The notes under the pieces were generated by a model. The model made no database searches. It saw nothing but the letters and a program-made list of their open reading frames with translations, and was not told the origin of the DNA. Positions 30,774 through 44,296 of a stretch of 64,000 nt of DNA are shown here, piece after piece. The number at the start of each line of letters is the position of its first letter. The first letter of the stretch is position 1. The stretch is from Sabellastarte sp. h YS-2021 (Eukaryota > Annelida > Polychaeta > Sabellida > Sabellidae), in contig OZ024931.1 in the NCBI GenBank assembly GCA_964017235.1, forward strand, positions 122,895,530 to 122,959,529, written 5' to 3'. A program made the translations under genes and the position numbers.

Positions 30774-31175
30774 CTGAAACACAGAGAATATACACTGTCA
30801 TCCTGTGTGACAGAAACATAACAAGACACAGTACTACACTTGATACAATAATAGAGTTAATACACACACTGGCTTTCATTGTTTTAAACAGCCTTTAACT
30901 TTTGGCATATGGTCCAAGTATACACACACAATTTCAGGTAACAAGTTAACAGGAAAAATGTGTTTTTTTTTCCTAATGCAAAAAAAAACAAAGCATTGCA
31001 CAGCAAATAAAACAGCAAATAAAAGATAATAAAACATACAATAAACATTGGTAACAATCTTATAAACAGGTGTTTTATATCTTCCTATAGGTTGTTTTCA
31101 CATTGTAAACCTCTAGGACCAAGAATAAGTGAATTATAAGTCTTTTTAAGTTTGACTATCCTCATTTGACCTTTC

Positions 31176-31404
31176 TTTATTTATTTGGGCATTTATGTCA
31201 CTTTCAATACTGTACAGGTCATCTCATGATGGGTAGTTTTGTGAGCAGAGGAAACCAGTACATACAGTTTGTCCAGGTTCTGTACTGTAAACTGCCGACC
31301 ATTGATAAACACCTACCAACTTTCCCACATAAAGTCTGGAGTTTGAACCGTCAACCTCAGAGGTGGGAGGCGAGTGTGTTACCACTGTACCACTGTGGCC
31401 CCTC
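31176..31404 (-). mobile_element. tRNA-derived SINE, same family as 26272-26512
   Basis: Minus strand: GGCCACAGTGGTACAGTGG head, GAGGTTGACGGTTCAAACTC box B, the shared body and an AAATAAATAAAG tail. It lies inside the 30774-35457 intron. Confidence 0.75.
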
Positions 31405-33060
31405 ATTTGACCTTACGGAAGGGCCCAAGGTCAAATTTGAACACCTCAGAAGATTCCTAGCCCATGATTTCCTATACGTTGGTTTCAGATTGCAGAATTC
31501 TAGGACCAATAATAAACTAGACCTACGCATCAGAGAACCGATGCAAATTTGTATCCACCGGAAAGACAACTCACCAAAGCCAGTGAACCATCTTTTGACC
31601 TTGAAGGAGGGGGCCAAAGGTCAAGTTTAACATCAGAAGGTTCCCAGCCCAAGATTTCGTATGAGTTGGTTTTGCATTGTAAACCTCTAGGATCAGTAAT
31701 AAGCGAGTTATAAGCACTTTTAAGTTTGGCTATCCTCGTTTGACCTTGAAGGGGGGGCAAAGTCAAATCCGACCACACCAAAAGATTCCCAGCCCATGAT
31801 TTCCTAATGGTTGGTTTACATCCCAAACCTCTACGACCAATAATAAGCGAATTATAAGCACTTTAAACTTTGGCTATCCTCGTTTGACCTTGAAGGAGGG
31901 CCCAAGGTTAAATCCGACCACACCAAAAGATTTCCAGCCCATGATTTCCTATAGGTTTGTTTACCATCCCAAACCTCTAGGACCAATAATAAGCGAGTTA
32001 TAAGCACTTTTAAGTTTGGCTATCCTCATATGACCTTGAAGGAGGGGCCCAAGGTCAAATCCAACCACACCAAAAGATTCAAAGCCCATGATTTCCTAAT
32101 GGTTGGCTTACCATCCCAAACCTCTACGACCAATAATAAGCGAGTTATAAGCACTTTTAACTTTGGCTATCCTCGTTTGACCTTGAAGGAGGGGCCCAAG
32201 GTCAAATCCAACCACACCAGAAGATTCCCAGCCAATGATTTCCTACAGGTTGGTTTACCATCCCAAACCTCTAGGACCAATAATAAGCGAGTTATAAGCA
32301 ATTTTAAGTTTGGCTATCCTCGTTTGACCTTCAACGAGGGGCCCAAGGTCAAATCTGACAACATCAGAAGATTTGCAGCACATGATTTCCTATAGGTTGG
32401 TTTCACATTGCAAACCTCTAGGACTAATAATAAGGGATATAAAGGCACTTTTAAAGTCCACTATGTGGGTTTCTTTGGCACTCCGTGGATGACCTTGAAT
32501 TAAGAGGTTCAAGGTCAAATGTGTGCAAGGTTGTAGAGGACATGTATATCTGTTATACATATCACCTATGAAGAGATTCAACCTTCTACCTATGAGAAAC
32601 AGCCTGTAGAAAAATGTAGCTTAGTTTCAAAGAAATGCCCGCGGCGGCCATCTTGTTTTTCAGAATGAGGCTTTTTCAGTCCCAGAGAAGCTTACCCCCC
32701 AATGAAGATATCCTGCAAATTTGGTGAACCTAGCTGGTGTAGTTTTCCTCCTACAGCGTTAATGCCAAAAATTCCCTACACGCGGGAGGCAGCGGCGTAG
32801 CTAACGCTAAACCAAAGTATCCACCGGAGGCATCCGGTGGATACAACAAGCTATAAGCACTTTTAAGGTTAGCTATCCTTGATTTACATTGAAGGAGGGT
32901 CCCAAGGTCAAATCTCACCAAACCAGAAGATTGCGAGCCCATGATTTCTATAAGTTGGCTTCACATGAAAAACCTCTAGGACCAATAATAAGGGAGAGAC
33001 GGGTACTTTTAAAGTCTGCTACATGGGGTACTTTGGCACTCCATGGATGACCTTGAAGAG
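31405..33060. repeat. Tandem satellite, period about 145 bp
   Basis: Units with TGACCTTGAAGGAGGGGCCC, AGCCCATGATTTCCTA and AATAATAAGCGAGTTATAAG start at about 31741, 31885, 32031, 32178 and 32325, with more diverged units on both sides. Open frames through it are by-products of the period. Confidence 0.88.
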
Positions 33061-33129
33061 CTTCAAGGTCAAATGTCTGCATGCTTGTAGAGGACATATA
33101 TATCTGTTATACACATGACCTATGAAGAG

Positions 33130-33670
33130 ATTTCAAGTCTTGAAAGAAAGCCAGTGCACTGAACATAACTCGCAGGCCAAAAATGTTGTCAAAGTCGCTC
33201 TATCTCAGACTTTTTCCGAGATAAATGCGTTTTTGCACTTTAAGCAGACATTCAAGATAGCCGCAAAAAATGGCGGGAAAACGATTTTTGGCAAAAAGTG
33301 CCAGATGACTCTGAGTATGCCCTGTGGGCCAAAACTTTCGTAAAAATTACTCTATCTCACACCGTTTCTGAGATAAATACATTTCACGCAAAATTTTGAG
33401 ATGGCAACCAAATTTGGCAGGAACAACGAGTTTTGGCAAAAAGGGCCACATGACACTGCGTATAACATGCAGATCATAAAGTTTGTCAAAATCGCTCCAT
33501 CTCACACTGTTTCCGAGATACATGAATTTTCACATTTTACACAGAAATTCAAGATGACCCCCAAAAAGTGCCACATGACTGTGTATAACCTGAAGGTCAA
33601 AAATTTTGTCAAAATTGCTCCTTCTCGCCCCGTTTCTGAGATATTAAAGACTTTCATTTTCATCAGTTAA
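33130..33670. repeat. Tandem repeat with TCTCACACYGTTTCYGAGAT motif
   Basis: Four diverged units of about 130-150 bp with GTCAAAATTGCTC, TTCAAGATG and GCCACATGACT. Confidence 0.75.
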
Positions 33671-34029
33671 TTGTTGGTAAGTCTTTAAAGTCGGCCATTT
33701 TGTATCGGATCACTTCCAATAAGTTAATGATTTCCAGACATCTATATAGCAAACCTACTTGCCAAATTTCATCTGAAAAGGTGAAGTGCTTTGTAAGTTA
33801 TCATCCAGACAAGCACAACCTTTAAAAATCATGATTTTGATCATGTGACTTCTCTGATTGGTTGAAATGTCAGACACCCTATTCCGAAAATTTTCCCAGG
33901 GCTACATGTGCCACATTTGAAGAGAATCCACCCAGTGGTTGCCAAGCTATAAGCAATTGAAAAGGTGGGAGCCGACGGCACCTTCTGCATGAATTTCTCC
34001 AATATACAAACAAGCGTCCCACAAGGGAC

Positions 34030-34560
34030 GCTTAATGACATTTAATAGGATTACCCACCTTGACCTTGAAGGCCTTTTTAATATGATTATCACACTTGAC
34101 CTTGAAGCAGGGCTCAAAGGTCAAATTCAATACTTGTAAAAATTCGCAGGCCATGATTCTTGGAAGCTTTTTTCACATTGTGAAGCCCAAGAACCAACAG
34201 CTAAGGAGATATAAGGCCTTTTTTGTATGATGGGAAATATAAGGTCTTATTAGCATGATGACCCTGCTTGATCATAAAGCTGAGGTTAAAGGTCAAATTG
34301 GACACTTGCAAAAGATTCATAGGCACGATTTCCTATAAGTTGTTTTCACATTTCAAAGTCATAGGACCAATAATAAGTGAGATATAATGACTTTTAATCT
34401 GATAACCTAACTTGACCTTGAAGGAGGGGTCAAAGATAGAATTCAACACTCGGAAAAGATTCGCAGGCCATGAATTCTTGCAAGTTTTCACATTCCAAAC
34501 CTTAGGGTAAATGATAAGGGAGGTTTAAAGCCTTTTTAATAAGATGACCCCATCAGATGA
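34030..34560. repeat. Diverged tandem repeat related to the 31405 satellite
   Basis: GACCTTGAAG, GGTCAAATT, AAAGATTCGCAGGCCATGA and GATATAAGGCCTTTT recur three to four times. Confidence 0.65.
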
Positions 34561-35457
34561 TCAGACCATAAAGATATGACATGGTGGCAATTTTCTTTTT
34601 TCAAAATGAGGCCAAAATTATCCAGTGTGTTACATGTCAGGTTGTGAAAGATTATGTGCAATCTCAAAACTTGCATATACTTGTTTAAACAAGCAAACAG
34701 CTGTGGTTACACCCACAACATATCTAGGGATAACAGAAGTTATGGGTAAAACAAGGGACCAGTGAATAAACAGCAAAAAAAAAAAGAGAGAAATATCGAG
34801 GAAATCATCCATCTTCAGGCAGGGGCTTAAGGTCTGATCAATTACAAAACTTTCCCACTAATATTGCTGTGACTAGAGCTGGTGTTTAAAATGCCGATCA
34901 TAATGAGCGATAATATGTGACTTTAACCAAGTAAAATCAGCCACAAAAAGCGTTGAAATTCTCTTGTACTTTATCTGCTCTATCTAACATTTTGTGACAT
35001 GGGAAATATAGCCGATAAAATATACTGTTTATTTCAGTTATTGGGAGGCATTATTGGGGTTTTGATGTTTTAACATTTTTTTGTATATAGAGTGTATCTT
35101 CAATATTTCTACAATCAATACCATTAAAAAAGTAAGTAGTTACAAAACTTAAGTTTACTCAAATATTTCAGAATTTCTTTCTTATTTGTAGATGGATTTT
35201 AATGCAACAAAAATGAGCAAAAGAAATGTTCATATAAACCCCTAATCTGTTAAGGACCACATTTACACTGACAGTGTCCAGGGTAATAGAGATGTGGACC
35301 CTGAATAAAAAACTTAGCTGCTATTTTCAATTTCCACAGTACTGGTCACTCATGTAATAAGGGCCTATACTAAGTAAAGAGTTGGCACTTCCTCTTTCAA
35401 AATGACACCTTCTTTCAGGGAACAAAACCGAATGAACTGTAACAGCAGTGACCTCAC
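34561..35457. other. Intron sequence, nothing recognised
   Basis: Part of the 30774-35457 intron of the minus-strand host gene. No further feature. Confidence 0.45.
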
Positions 35458-35659
35458 CTGCATAAAACCGCTTATTTGCATAATTGGTTTCCTTGTAATG
35501 AAATATCTTGTAAGCAGCTCCTCCTATAAGTCCAACAACAGCTAAAAATAAAAGATAAACCATGTATATGACACACCAAATAAATAAGTGGAAAATTGCT
35601 TTCAGAGTAATGTAAACATAGACTTGCTCCAAGTCTTTGTATTTGTATCCATCAGTAAC
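35458..35659 (-). CDS. Internal exon of a host membrane-protein gene
   Basis: 202 bp between acceptor AACTCTTTAG (exon from 35659) and donor TATGCAG|GTGAGG (exon end 35458). It encodes a short polar lead, a long hydrophobic region with one or two transmembrane segments (WCVIYMVYLLFLAVVGLIGG) and a basic polar end. It starts in phase 0 and ends in phase 1, fitting the terminal exon at 30697-30773. The family is not recognised. Confidence 0.75.
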
Positions 35660-36773
35660 CTAAAGAGTTAAATTTAACTTGGAAACTTACAGGAGTTCAT
35701 TATACCACAAGTATTCAGGAGTACGGGGGATAGCCTCTGAAAAAAAAGGTCAGGGCTGGCTGTTTCTTCAAAAGTCATACAATACCCATATATTTCACAA
35801 AAGACAAAAGGATGTAATGTAAACAATGCACCAGCAAACTCTTGGATTTGACCTTGGTAAAACAGGTTAGGCTAGTGTGTACCCAACTTGATATGATCAA
35901 TAAAAAGCAAGATGTAACTACCATTAGGTGTAACAACACTGTTTAATCTTGAAGTAGTGGTTAAAGGTCAAACTTGACCCTGTCCAAATATTGGCAGTCA
36001 AAGGTTTCTTACAACTTGTTTGTGTCCTGACCTTCTAGGACCCTAATTAGGAAAACAGACTTCTCATTTTTCATGAATCAATAAAAAACAATAAGAATCA
36101 ATAAAAGAGCCCATGTTAATTTGAACAAATTTAGTTGTTTATTGGTCATAATGTTAAATAACATGCAGTGTAAATCAAATATGAGACACCAACATTTTTC
36201 TTAGGCAATAAAACCAAATTAAAAATTTTGTACATATTGACATTAGTTTGAAAGCAAATTATTATAGTTTGTGACAATTCTGATTGTGTATTCACCAAAT
36301 ATACAATAATCAAACAGACTTTTTTCCTGTTACAAAGAAAACTTTTCAACTGAACCTTTACTTTTTTAAGACACAGAATACATCGATTCAAATCAATAGA
36401 TACAAATGGTTAGCAGCAAGTGTTCAGGACACTTACAAATCGAAATTGAAATCTGATAGAGCAGATCTGAAAATCTTATCTTGTGGGAGTGAAAAGTCCT
36501 GAACAGTTTACAGGACTGCTTCACAATCATTAATCAGATGCCATCTAAAAGGACAATAAGCAATTAATTATCTGGATGATATTCCAAAAATGTAAAATAA
36601 AAGAATCGTCTGAACCCCAGTCTCAAATTGGTATATGTACTTAATACACACTGGATTATTTTAGTCATTTTTACTGAGGCATAAATAGTAAAGAAAATTA
36701 AACAAAAATCCTTTTAAGTGCCACTTCTAAATACAAGAACATTTCGAGAAACAGCTCCTGTGAAACTACTTAC
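35660..36773. other. Intron sequence between host exons
   Basis: An acceptor/donor pair around a 30-bp segment near 36440-36470 (minus strand) is possible but its phase does not reconcile the flanking exons, so it is not called. Confidence 0.35.
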
Positions 36774-36854
36774 CCAAGGCAGCCATAACTCCTTGGACAA
36801 CATAAAAATTATGATGATGACAGAATTCTCTCAATGTAGTTGCCACTGGTATAA
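36774..36854 (-). CDS. Candidate upstream exon of the same host gene
   Basis: 81 bp between acceptor TCTTTAACAG and donor CCTTGG|GTAAGT. The open frame includes REFCHHHNFYVVQGVMAA. It enters and leaves in phase 1, while the next exon at 35458-35659 starts in phase 0. An unseen exon must lie between them, or this exon belongs to another transcript. Confidence 0.5.
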
Positions 36855-37779
36855 CTGTTAAAGATATACAAGACAAAAATATAAGAATTAAGTTTGTTAC
36901 ATATAAAGCACATTCCAAAACAAGAATATAAACAAGCAATCAGCAGTTGATCTGACCTCAAAACATAAATGACTTTCAGTAACAGGAAAATGATTTTTAT
37001 TATTTATTATATTAATGGAGTTCAATTTGCACCCAAAAAATCAAAGGAAGTTTATAATTCATCCAATCATACACATTACTGCAAATATGAAGCCATGACA
37101 ATTTTTCAACATCATGCAATCTCATGACTTTTATATATCTATAAACTGCTGGCTATAAAATCTCTGAAATATGTTCTCTGACAGCCATATTAACATTTAC
37201 CAATTAGGCCTGTTTGTGTGAACTAATTCCATTTATTTAATATAAATACACAATTTTTGATTATTTTTTTTTCAACCTCCACAACAACCCATTAAATTGT
37301 TCCTTACAAATTGTGATGGGCAGACACTATTTTGGACATCCATGTAGTTTTCTTTTCTTTTTTTTTTCAAAGAAAGAAGATGAAACTGCAATTTTAAGAG
37401 TTAAATATGTAAACATCCAATTACTAGGTAGGCTTTATTCAACTATATAAAAAGAATACCACAGAGATATAGGCAGAAAATTACTATGAACTAAAATATT
37501 TTATGTAAAAATTAAAAAATAATACATATGGATACATAATGGCTTTTCTTGGTTTACTTAAAAAGTATCCACACATGTATTCGAATCCTATTGAAAGTGT
37601 TTATATTTGACCACTTCTGAAATTCTCACATTCGTATCCATATTCATAAAAATAGCATCAGAGATGACTATACCCCACAGCCTGGGGAAATAGATTACAA
37701 CACCATGAGATATAGACGTGACAGAGTACAAAGATCAGGAGACTTTTAGAGCAAACAGTGTGACATGATCTTGCATGTC
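36855..37779. other. Intron or intergenic, nothing recognised
   Basis: AT-rich; no feature supportable. Confidence 0.4.
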
Positions 37780-38830
37780 TACACCCTCCAACCAATGTCC
37801 CTACCAAGTACTTCCGTTAACTTACAGTTTCTCGTCTGGACAAGATTTTAAAGGTAAATGTCACTACAGCAAGGTCAAACATCAAATCAAAGCCACACCA
37901 TGACCATGTCCCTACAAAGTATCAACTTCCTATACCTCACATTTTCTTAGAAATAGTCCGGACAAGATTTTAAAGTTCAAGGACACTACAGCAAAGTCTA
38001 ACGTCAAATCAAGGCCATACCATGACGCTGCATATCTACACCCCCGAACCAATCTCTCTACCAATATCAACTTTCTACACATTACAGTTATTGAGATATA
38101 GCCTGGACAAGATTTTTAAGGTCAAGGTAGCTACAGCAAGGTTTAAACGATCTGATCAAGGTCACACTATGATTTTGCATACCTACAACCCCTAATCAAT
38201 GTATCAAGTTTCATATTTTAATATTGGTACTAACATGTTCCAATTTGTTTCAAATAAAAGCATAAAATACTTTTTGTCCCTGTGTGCAATACTTTTTGTC
38301 CAGCTACTTTTTGTCCTAGTCATTTTTGGACCAATACTTTTTGTCCAGTTACTTTTTGTCCATACCCCCAACTTCCTACACCTTATGTTTTCCGAGAAAT
38401 AGCCTGGACAAGATTTTATCGGTCAAGGTCACTACAGCAAGGTTAAAGGTCAAATCAAGGTCTCACCATTATGTTGCAAACCTACACCCCTTAACCAATG
38501 ACACTAACAAGTATCAACTTCCTACACCACATGGTTTCCGAGATACAGCCAGGACAAGATTTTAAAGGTAAAGTCAAATCAAGGTCACACCATGACGTTG
38601 CCCACCAACACCCCCTAACCGATGTCCCTACCAAGTATCAACTTCCTACACCTTACGGTTTCCGAGATATAGCCTGGACAAGATTTTTAAACTCAAGGTC
38701 ACTGCGGCAAGGTCAAAGGTCAAATCAAGGTCACACCATGACGTTGCACACCTACACCCCCTAACCAATGTCCCTACCAAGTATCAACTTCCTACACCTT
38801 ACAGTTTTTGAGATACAGCCCGGACAAACT
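37780..38830. repeat. Tandem satellite, period about 146 bp
   Basis: CAACTTCCTACACC anchors occur near 37923, 38068, 38368, 38515, 38639 and 38785, with GATTTTAAAGGTCAAGGTCA and CACACCATGACGTTGC between them. One interval is interrupted by a TACTTTTTGTCC-rich insert. Confidence 0.85.
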
Positions 38831-41800
38831 TTTTCCACCCGCCCCTCCGGACACCATGGGTGAAAACAATACCCTGACAGCTGTAAGGGCTGTGGGGTAA
38901 AAGCCTTAACAAACGTGTTTTAAGCTGTTATCACTTTCATCACCTTTAGTAGTAATAATTCACCAAGGTGGGTTAAGGTTAAGGTGTTTACCACAAATCC
39001 TGTTACAATGTGGATAAATAATAAGACACACTGTGCAATGACCTGTATCTCATAAACACCGAAGATACGGTTTCAATATTGTTTCCAAGAAATACATATG
39101 TATTTTAATCTCTAGTTGATGATTGATTTAATAGATATTTAGTTTATTAGATTTCTTACCTAATTTGTGAAACATTTATTGCGTTATTACAGATCTGCCA
39201 CAATGATCATCAATTTTTGCAGTAAAATATGTTGTTTTACATAAAAGTCTTGAAATTACATGTGAACTGGTGTTTGACCAACTCGATGCCAACATATCGG
39301 ATCATAGCCCCAGACAGGACATCACTCACGCCACAGGCTTTGATTGGGTATTTTTAAAAAGATCCATTTTCTGTGCACCACATTTATTATGAATCATTTT
39401 TGGTACATGTATTTTATTTTCAATCTTCCTGCAATGCTAAAACTTATCATTTCTCATTACGAGTATTTAAATGGTTGTCTCTACATTCTACAATAGTTTG
39501 CCGAAAAAAGTAATATTTGTTCTGTAGGGATCTCTTTTGTATGTCTTTAACATATTTAGTGGAGACTGGAGAGGTGAAAGTGCTGTGATTACAATTTAGC
39601 AGATTTACTTTTATCTCAAGAATTTTTTTATTTTTCTAAATAAAGTTACATTTGTGTTCTTATTCATAAAAAAAAATGAAAAGAAACCATTATGAAAATA
39701 CTTTAAAATTTATAATTAGATTAATTTCTGATGAGAACAAATCACTTTATACACAGGACATCAATGTACAATGGTTTTTAAAGTAATGGTTTAAATACCC
39801 TAATACTCAATAAACATTACAGCTATAGAACTTAGATTTGCATATGATTTACACAAAAAAGTAGATGAACAACTTATTTAGCAAAACGCCTCAGTTTCTG
39901 TTTGTTTGGAAATGAAGGAAAGATTAAAAGTGGGAAACATTTTTTGTTCACTCTTCATTCAATCAATGATCATCTGAGTGATCTGAAAATTGACCAGGCT
40001 GAGGATATATAAATGCAGTTTATATGTAAAATTTGGCAGAGCTATGTTACATGGTTTCTGAGAAAAAAAAAAGTGGTCCACAAGGTATAAAATGGGTCTC
40101 TATGGTCCTTTTACAGATTTTAAGGTGACTTGCCATGTCTATCTCTGCATTCAGACCAGTAAATTTACTCGGGTTCACTCAGATTAAAGCAGAATGAGAT
40201 TAGTTGTGAATGCTCACAATATGGGTTGACAAGGGTAAATCTTGCTGGATGAGCCCAGAGGACAATAATTGGCCAAAGGTCAATTTCTGACTTTAAGGTG
40301 GCCATAAGTTTTTATTGTTAGTTCAAGGTCACCTTAAAATAAAAGTTCTTCTCTATCCCAAATGTATGTGTGCGTCAAACTTGAATGACATTTGTGAAAG
40401 CATTTTTGAGTTATTGCACACACAAGTGAAAATGTACAGCTGCTGTAGGGGATGGGTCGGTACTAAAAATGTGTACATCTGGAGGCTGCCAATGCAAAAC
40501 CGTACCGATTCCAGGACTCAGCGTTTTAGTACACCGCAACCAAACATGGGCATTTCCTCTTAATGACATCGCAAATAAGAAATAACAGTGCCCAAACCAA
40601 CAAAGTATTAGATAAAAGCTTATAATTTCTTCAGCTTTCTGGTTTGTTCCCAATATGTAATGTTTTAATTCAGTTGTGCTAGTTAACAAGTGAGATTGAG
40701 GTTGTGAAGTGTCATACCCAAAACATGGCAGTTCTGCTCACGGAAATGTGATAAAAGCTTATAATTTCTTCAGATTTTGGGTATACTTCTAATATTTTAA
40801 CTCTTCCTTCCATCATATGTGTTGACCAGCAAAGTGACGGCTGTAAAATCTCATCATGGCATTTCCATAAAAAATGCTCTGTTTACCGACACCAGGCTTA
40901 CTGACACATCCGTAAGTTGCCGTGGTGATGTGACATGGTTGAATCCAGTATATACATGACTTCACATGGGGTTATAAATATTACCAAATATCAAAGCTTT
41001 TTTTTCACACAAGGCTTTGTGTTTTCCATTCTCTCTCAAAAAGGCAAGGGATTTTTACAACAAGGCCTTTTTTCCACACACCAATAGGGGACACAGACAT
41101 TTTCTACCGACACAATTTGTACCCAAATATTTCAAGCTGGCATGTAGTTTATACCTCAAAATTTTATGCTGGCACAATTCGTACCTGGACAGAACTATTC
41201 TGTATTAGCATATACAAAATGAATATCAGTTTTTAGTTTTGACAGAAGTCTGTAAATAGAATTTAAATTCAAAATATTAACCACAGCATGAGTGTTTACT
41301 GGTAGACTGTTAGTAGAGTGATACACTACAATGTTAAAAATACTTGTTCCATTTGTTTATATAGTGGCTTCCTACCTGTAGACTCCTGCCTACCAGTGGG
41401 TAGACGACTAGAAACGCTCAACTCATTGTCAGTGTCATGGTTCAATTGCAGTCGGTCACTGACAATTTCTAAAAATTGATTAAATCTTACCCTTCTTTAT
41501 GAATTTCAATATCCACGTTTGTTTATATTTCAGGAAGTTTTCTTTAATAAATCGATGGATTTGTCATGAATTTTGGGTTTGTTTATAACTGCCGCCATAT
41601 TCTAAATGTCGGAAACACTGTTATTCTTACCAGATTGAAATATACGTCATCCGGTAAATCATGATATATTGACCAATAGTGAAGTAAAAAAGTCGATTAT
41701 GAGTTGATATCGGTCCGAAAAACAGACAAATAATTGACCAAGAAAATCGAGACAATTCAACTCACTACCATCTACCAGTGAACACCTGCCTCATATTTTT

Positions 41801-42956
41801 TTGTTAGAGGTCAAGGATAAATGCTTCTATGTGTCTACGAAATGGGAGTTGACTACTACTTCCGCTTTGATGTAAAAACAGCTGAAAATAGGGATATTTT
41901 GTCAAAATATATGATTTGAAAAAATATAAGACCACAAACTCCAATCTTTAATTGTATGATTGTAGTATCTATTTCAAGTCTATTACAAAAAGTACAAAGT
42001 CCTTTTTAGGTGTAATATTTGAAACATTTTAGGCCACTTGTCTTGTCCCACAAAATACTTTTATTTTAAGAATATATAGCTTCTGTAAATATATTTGCAC
42101 AAAAACATGCAGAAATCTGATATTAAAACCATTTTAGGCAGGAATGTGGAATATTCCGGAATGTGGTTTGTGAAGGATACTGTATGTCACTTGATAATTT
42201 GGTTGAAGGAGAATATACAAGCTTAACATTTAAATTATCTTAAATATATACATTAACTGGTAGAAAGTCACTATCAATATTGTTTGCCCTCAATAGTTTT
42301 CAATCCAGGTGACGAACTAAGGCGAGTGAAAAGAACTTGGTGTTTCGATCAGCCCTAGTGGCATTCTTCCAGTGAACGATAGCCTACCAGTGAACGCCTG
42401 CTTTATTTTTCTTTATCAAGAGGATATTGCATTGAACCTTTTGGGGACGCTTAGTTTTTGTTAGCAAAAACATTTTTCTAGTTGTTTGCCCTGAAATTGG
42501 ACTTTAAGGTTGACATAAATTAATATGAGAAAAAAATATTCATGTGCACGGTAATAGGAAGTGCCTTCTCTAGTTAAAACAGACATGATCAATAGTGCCA
42601 ACTCATGTTTCATATCGTTTTTGTTCAACTTGTGAATGTGAGTTTGTCTTATAACAAACTCGAGTTCCTTTAAAATACTGCAAAAAATATAAATAAACCA
42701 CTTGCCTGTGTACAAAGATGCAATAAAAGTACAATTAGACTTGTTTACTTAATATTTTCCTTCATTATTACCTATTACGACGCAAAGCCAATGATATCTC
42801 TCCGTACACCCTACCTGGTAAAACAACCAATCAAAACGTCTGTTTTATTTCTCAACATGGTGAGGATGCTGATCCTTATTTTGCAGGTAAAATATGACAA
42901 ATTTTGTTGGAATGTGGTTGAAAATAGATTTCATTATGAAAGGAATCATATTAGTG
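38831..42956. other. Host intergenic DNA, no gene supported
   Basis: About 4 kb of AT-rich sequence. Open frames near 40315-40689 overlap on both strands and look random. A CAACATGGTGAGGATGCTG...TTTGCAG|GTAAAA stretch at about 42858-42893 resembles a short first exon but has no partner. Confidence 0.4.
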
Positions 42957-43195
42957 CATATATATTAGGGGTGCGACCAAGCAGTTGACACTCGCCGAGA
43001 GAGGTAAATTTCATGAAAATTCAATCCCAATTCTCAGGGTCGAGTGCTTGTGTATATAACTGGTTACATTTTTTAGTTTATAAAACATAAATAACACACC
43101 TTACTTACATTAAATCATATAATCCACCTTTTTCAACATAATATTATGGATATTATGTGCAGACAAAAACTAATTCAAGCAATTCAAAGCTTTTA

Positions 43196-43321
43196 CAAAA
43201 CACAGGAATAAATATGTGTCAGTCACTACTACTAGTTCACTTAATAAAATGTGGTGGGCCCACCACATTTTATTAAGTGAACTAGTAGTAGTGACTGACA
43301 CATATTTATTCCTGTGTTTTG
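43196..43321. repeat. Perfect 126-bp palindrome
   Basis: 63-bp arms meet at GTGGTGGGCCCACCAC (centre 43258/43259) with no spacer and no mismatch found. It ends 11 bp before the ORF1 ATG. Confidence 0.93.
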
Positions 43322-43332
43322 CATTTCCTACA

Positions 43333-44139
43333 ATGAGTGTGATCTCAACTGATGCCAGTCACACCACTCTGACTAGTGCTGTGTCCAGGCTAGACATACA
43401 GTCAAGTGACCTGGATTTCAGAAGACCAGACACTCCATTTCCCCAGGAGAAATTCTCTGATGAAACCCTTGATTTGCTGATTAAAGCCAGGGATAAGTTG
43501 AGCCATGACCCTCCTAAGGAGCAGCGCCCAAAAGGCAACAAGCGACCCAGGAGAGACATTAGCCCCAGTGCAGGCCCGTCCAACAAACCAAGTGATGCAC
43601 CTGAGCGTAGTGACTACCCACCAGAGTCCAAAAGCATTTACCTGAGGTTGAAGAACAATTACAGAAAGAAGATCACATTGGCAAGCCAAATCAGCCAAAT
43701 GCACTCTGAGCTCCTCAAGAAAAGGTATCCACAGACTGTTGAATTCAAGTTCAATGTCAACAGAAACAGGGATCCAAAAGTTAGAAGCACCTGGATTAAG
43801 ATCATTGATGAGTGCAAGCACAAACTCACCAAGGCAATCCTTGATGACATGTTTGATAAGTATTCTAATGTTAAAGGATCGATCAACCAAGACCTCACTG
43901 AGCTGGAAAAACTCCTGAACAGCACACAACTGCACGAGATCAAGGAATCACTGCACAAAAGAAGCACTGGAATGGCACCAGTAATTGCCAAGAAAGCCAG
44001 ACGCCAGTATGAGGTTACACAAAAACCCAAGGGCAATTTTAGTAAAGGACCAAAGAGAAAGTTTGTCCCAACAAATAGGCGCAACAAGCCAGACAACATG
44101 CAGCAGTTTGTCCAGCAATTGAAAAAATTGTTAAAATAA
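43333..44139 (+). CDS. Penelope-like element ORF1, 268 aa
   Basis: ATG at 43333, just after the palindrome. The N-terminal 90 residues are polar (S/T/D/P-rich with a KGNKRPRRD basic patch). The middle is helical, including LRLKNNYRKKITLASQ and a coiled-coil-like DLTELEKLLNSTQLHEIKE, and the C-terminus is strongly basic (KGPKRKFVPTNRRNKPD). No zinc knuckle. A nucleic-acid-binding, Gag-like role is inferred from charge and position; I do not recognise a named family. Confidence 0.7.
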   Translation: MSVISTDASHTTLTSAVSRLDIQSSDLDFRRPDTPFPQEKFSDETLDLLIKARDKLSHDPPKEQRPKGNKRPRRDISPSAGPSNKPSDAPERSDYPPESKSIYLRLKNNYRKKITLASQISQMHSELLKKRYPQTVEFKFNVNRNRDPKVRSTWIKIIDECKHKLTKAILDDMFDKYSNVKGSINQDLTELEKLLNSTQLHEIKESLHKRSTGMAPVIAKKARRQYEVTQKPKGNFSKGPKRKFVPTNRRNKPDNMQQFVQQLKKLLK

Positions 44140-44296
44140 TTGACTCTAAACTTATATTAGTTAAGCAATTTAACATTCTGCCTGATCAGTGATTTATATT
44201 ATTTGCACATGTTTAACACATCTAATTACACAGGTGCAATTGCACTCAATAAAAACTACCTTATACAATTCATAATAATAGTTTTTATCTTTCAAA

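Noticed and set aside
32030-32395. 121-aa open frame
   Set aside because: It runs through three units of the 145-bp satellite; the repeated peptide reflects the DNA period.
42840-42960. Short first exon starting ATGGTGAGGATGCTG
   Set aside because: A GTAAAA donor follows, but no downstream exon or promoter could be matched.
42957-43065. Hammerhead ribozyme in the Penelope-like ends
   Set aside because: Such ribozymes are known in the class, but no intact CUGANGA...GAAA core was found on either strand; only a degenerate CTGAGAA...GAAA arrangement is visible.
43359-44099. Long minus-strand frames opposite Penelope-like ORF1
   Set aside because: Antisense of a supported ORF; no domain signal.
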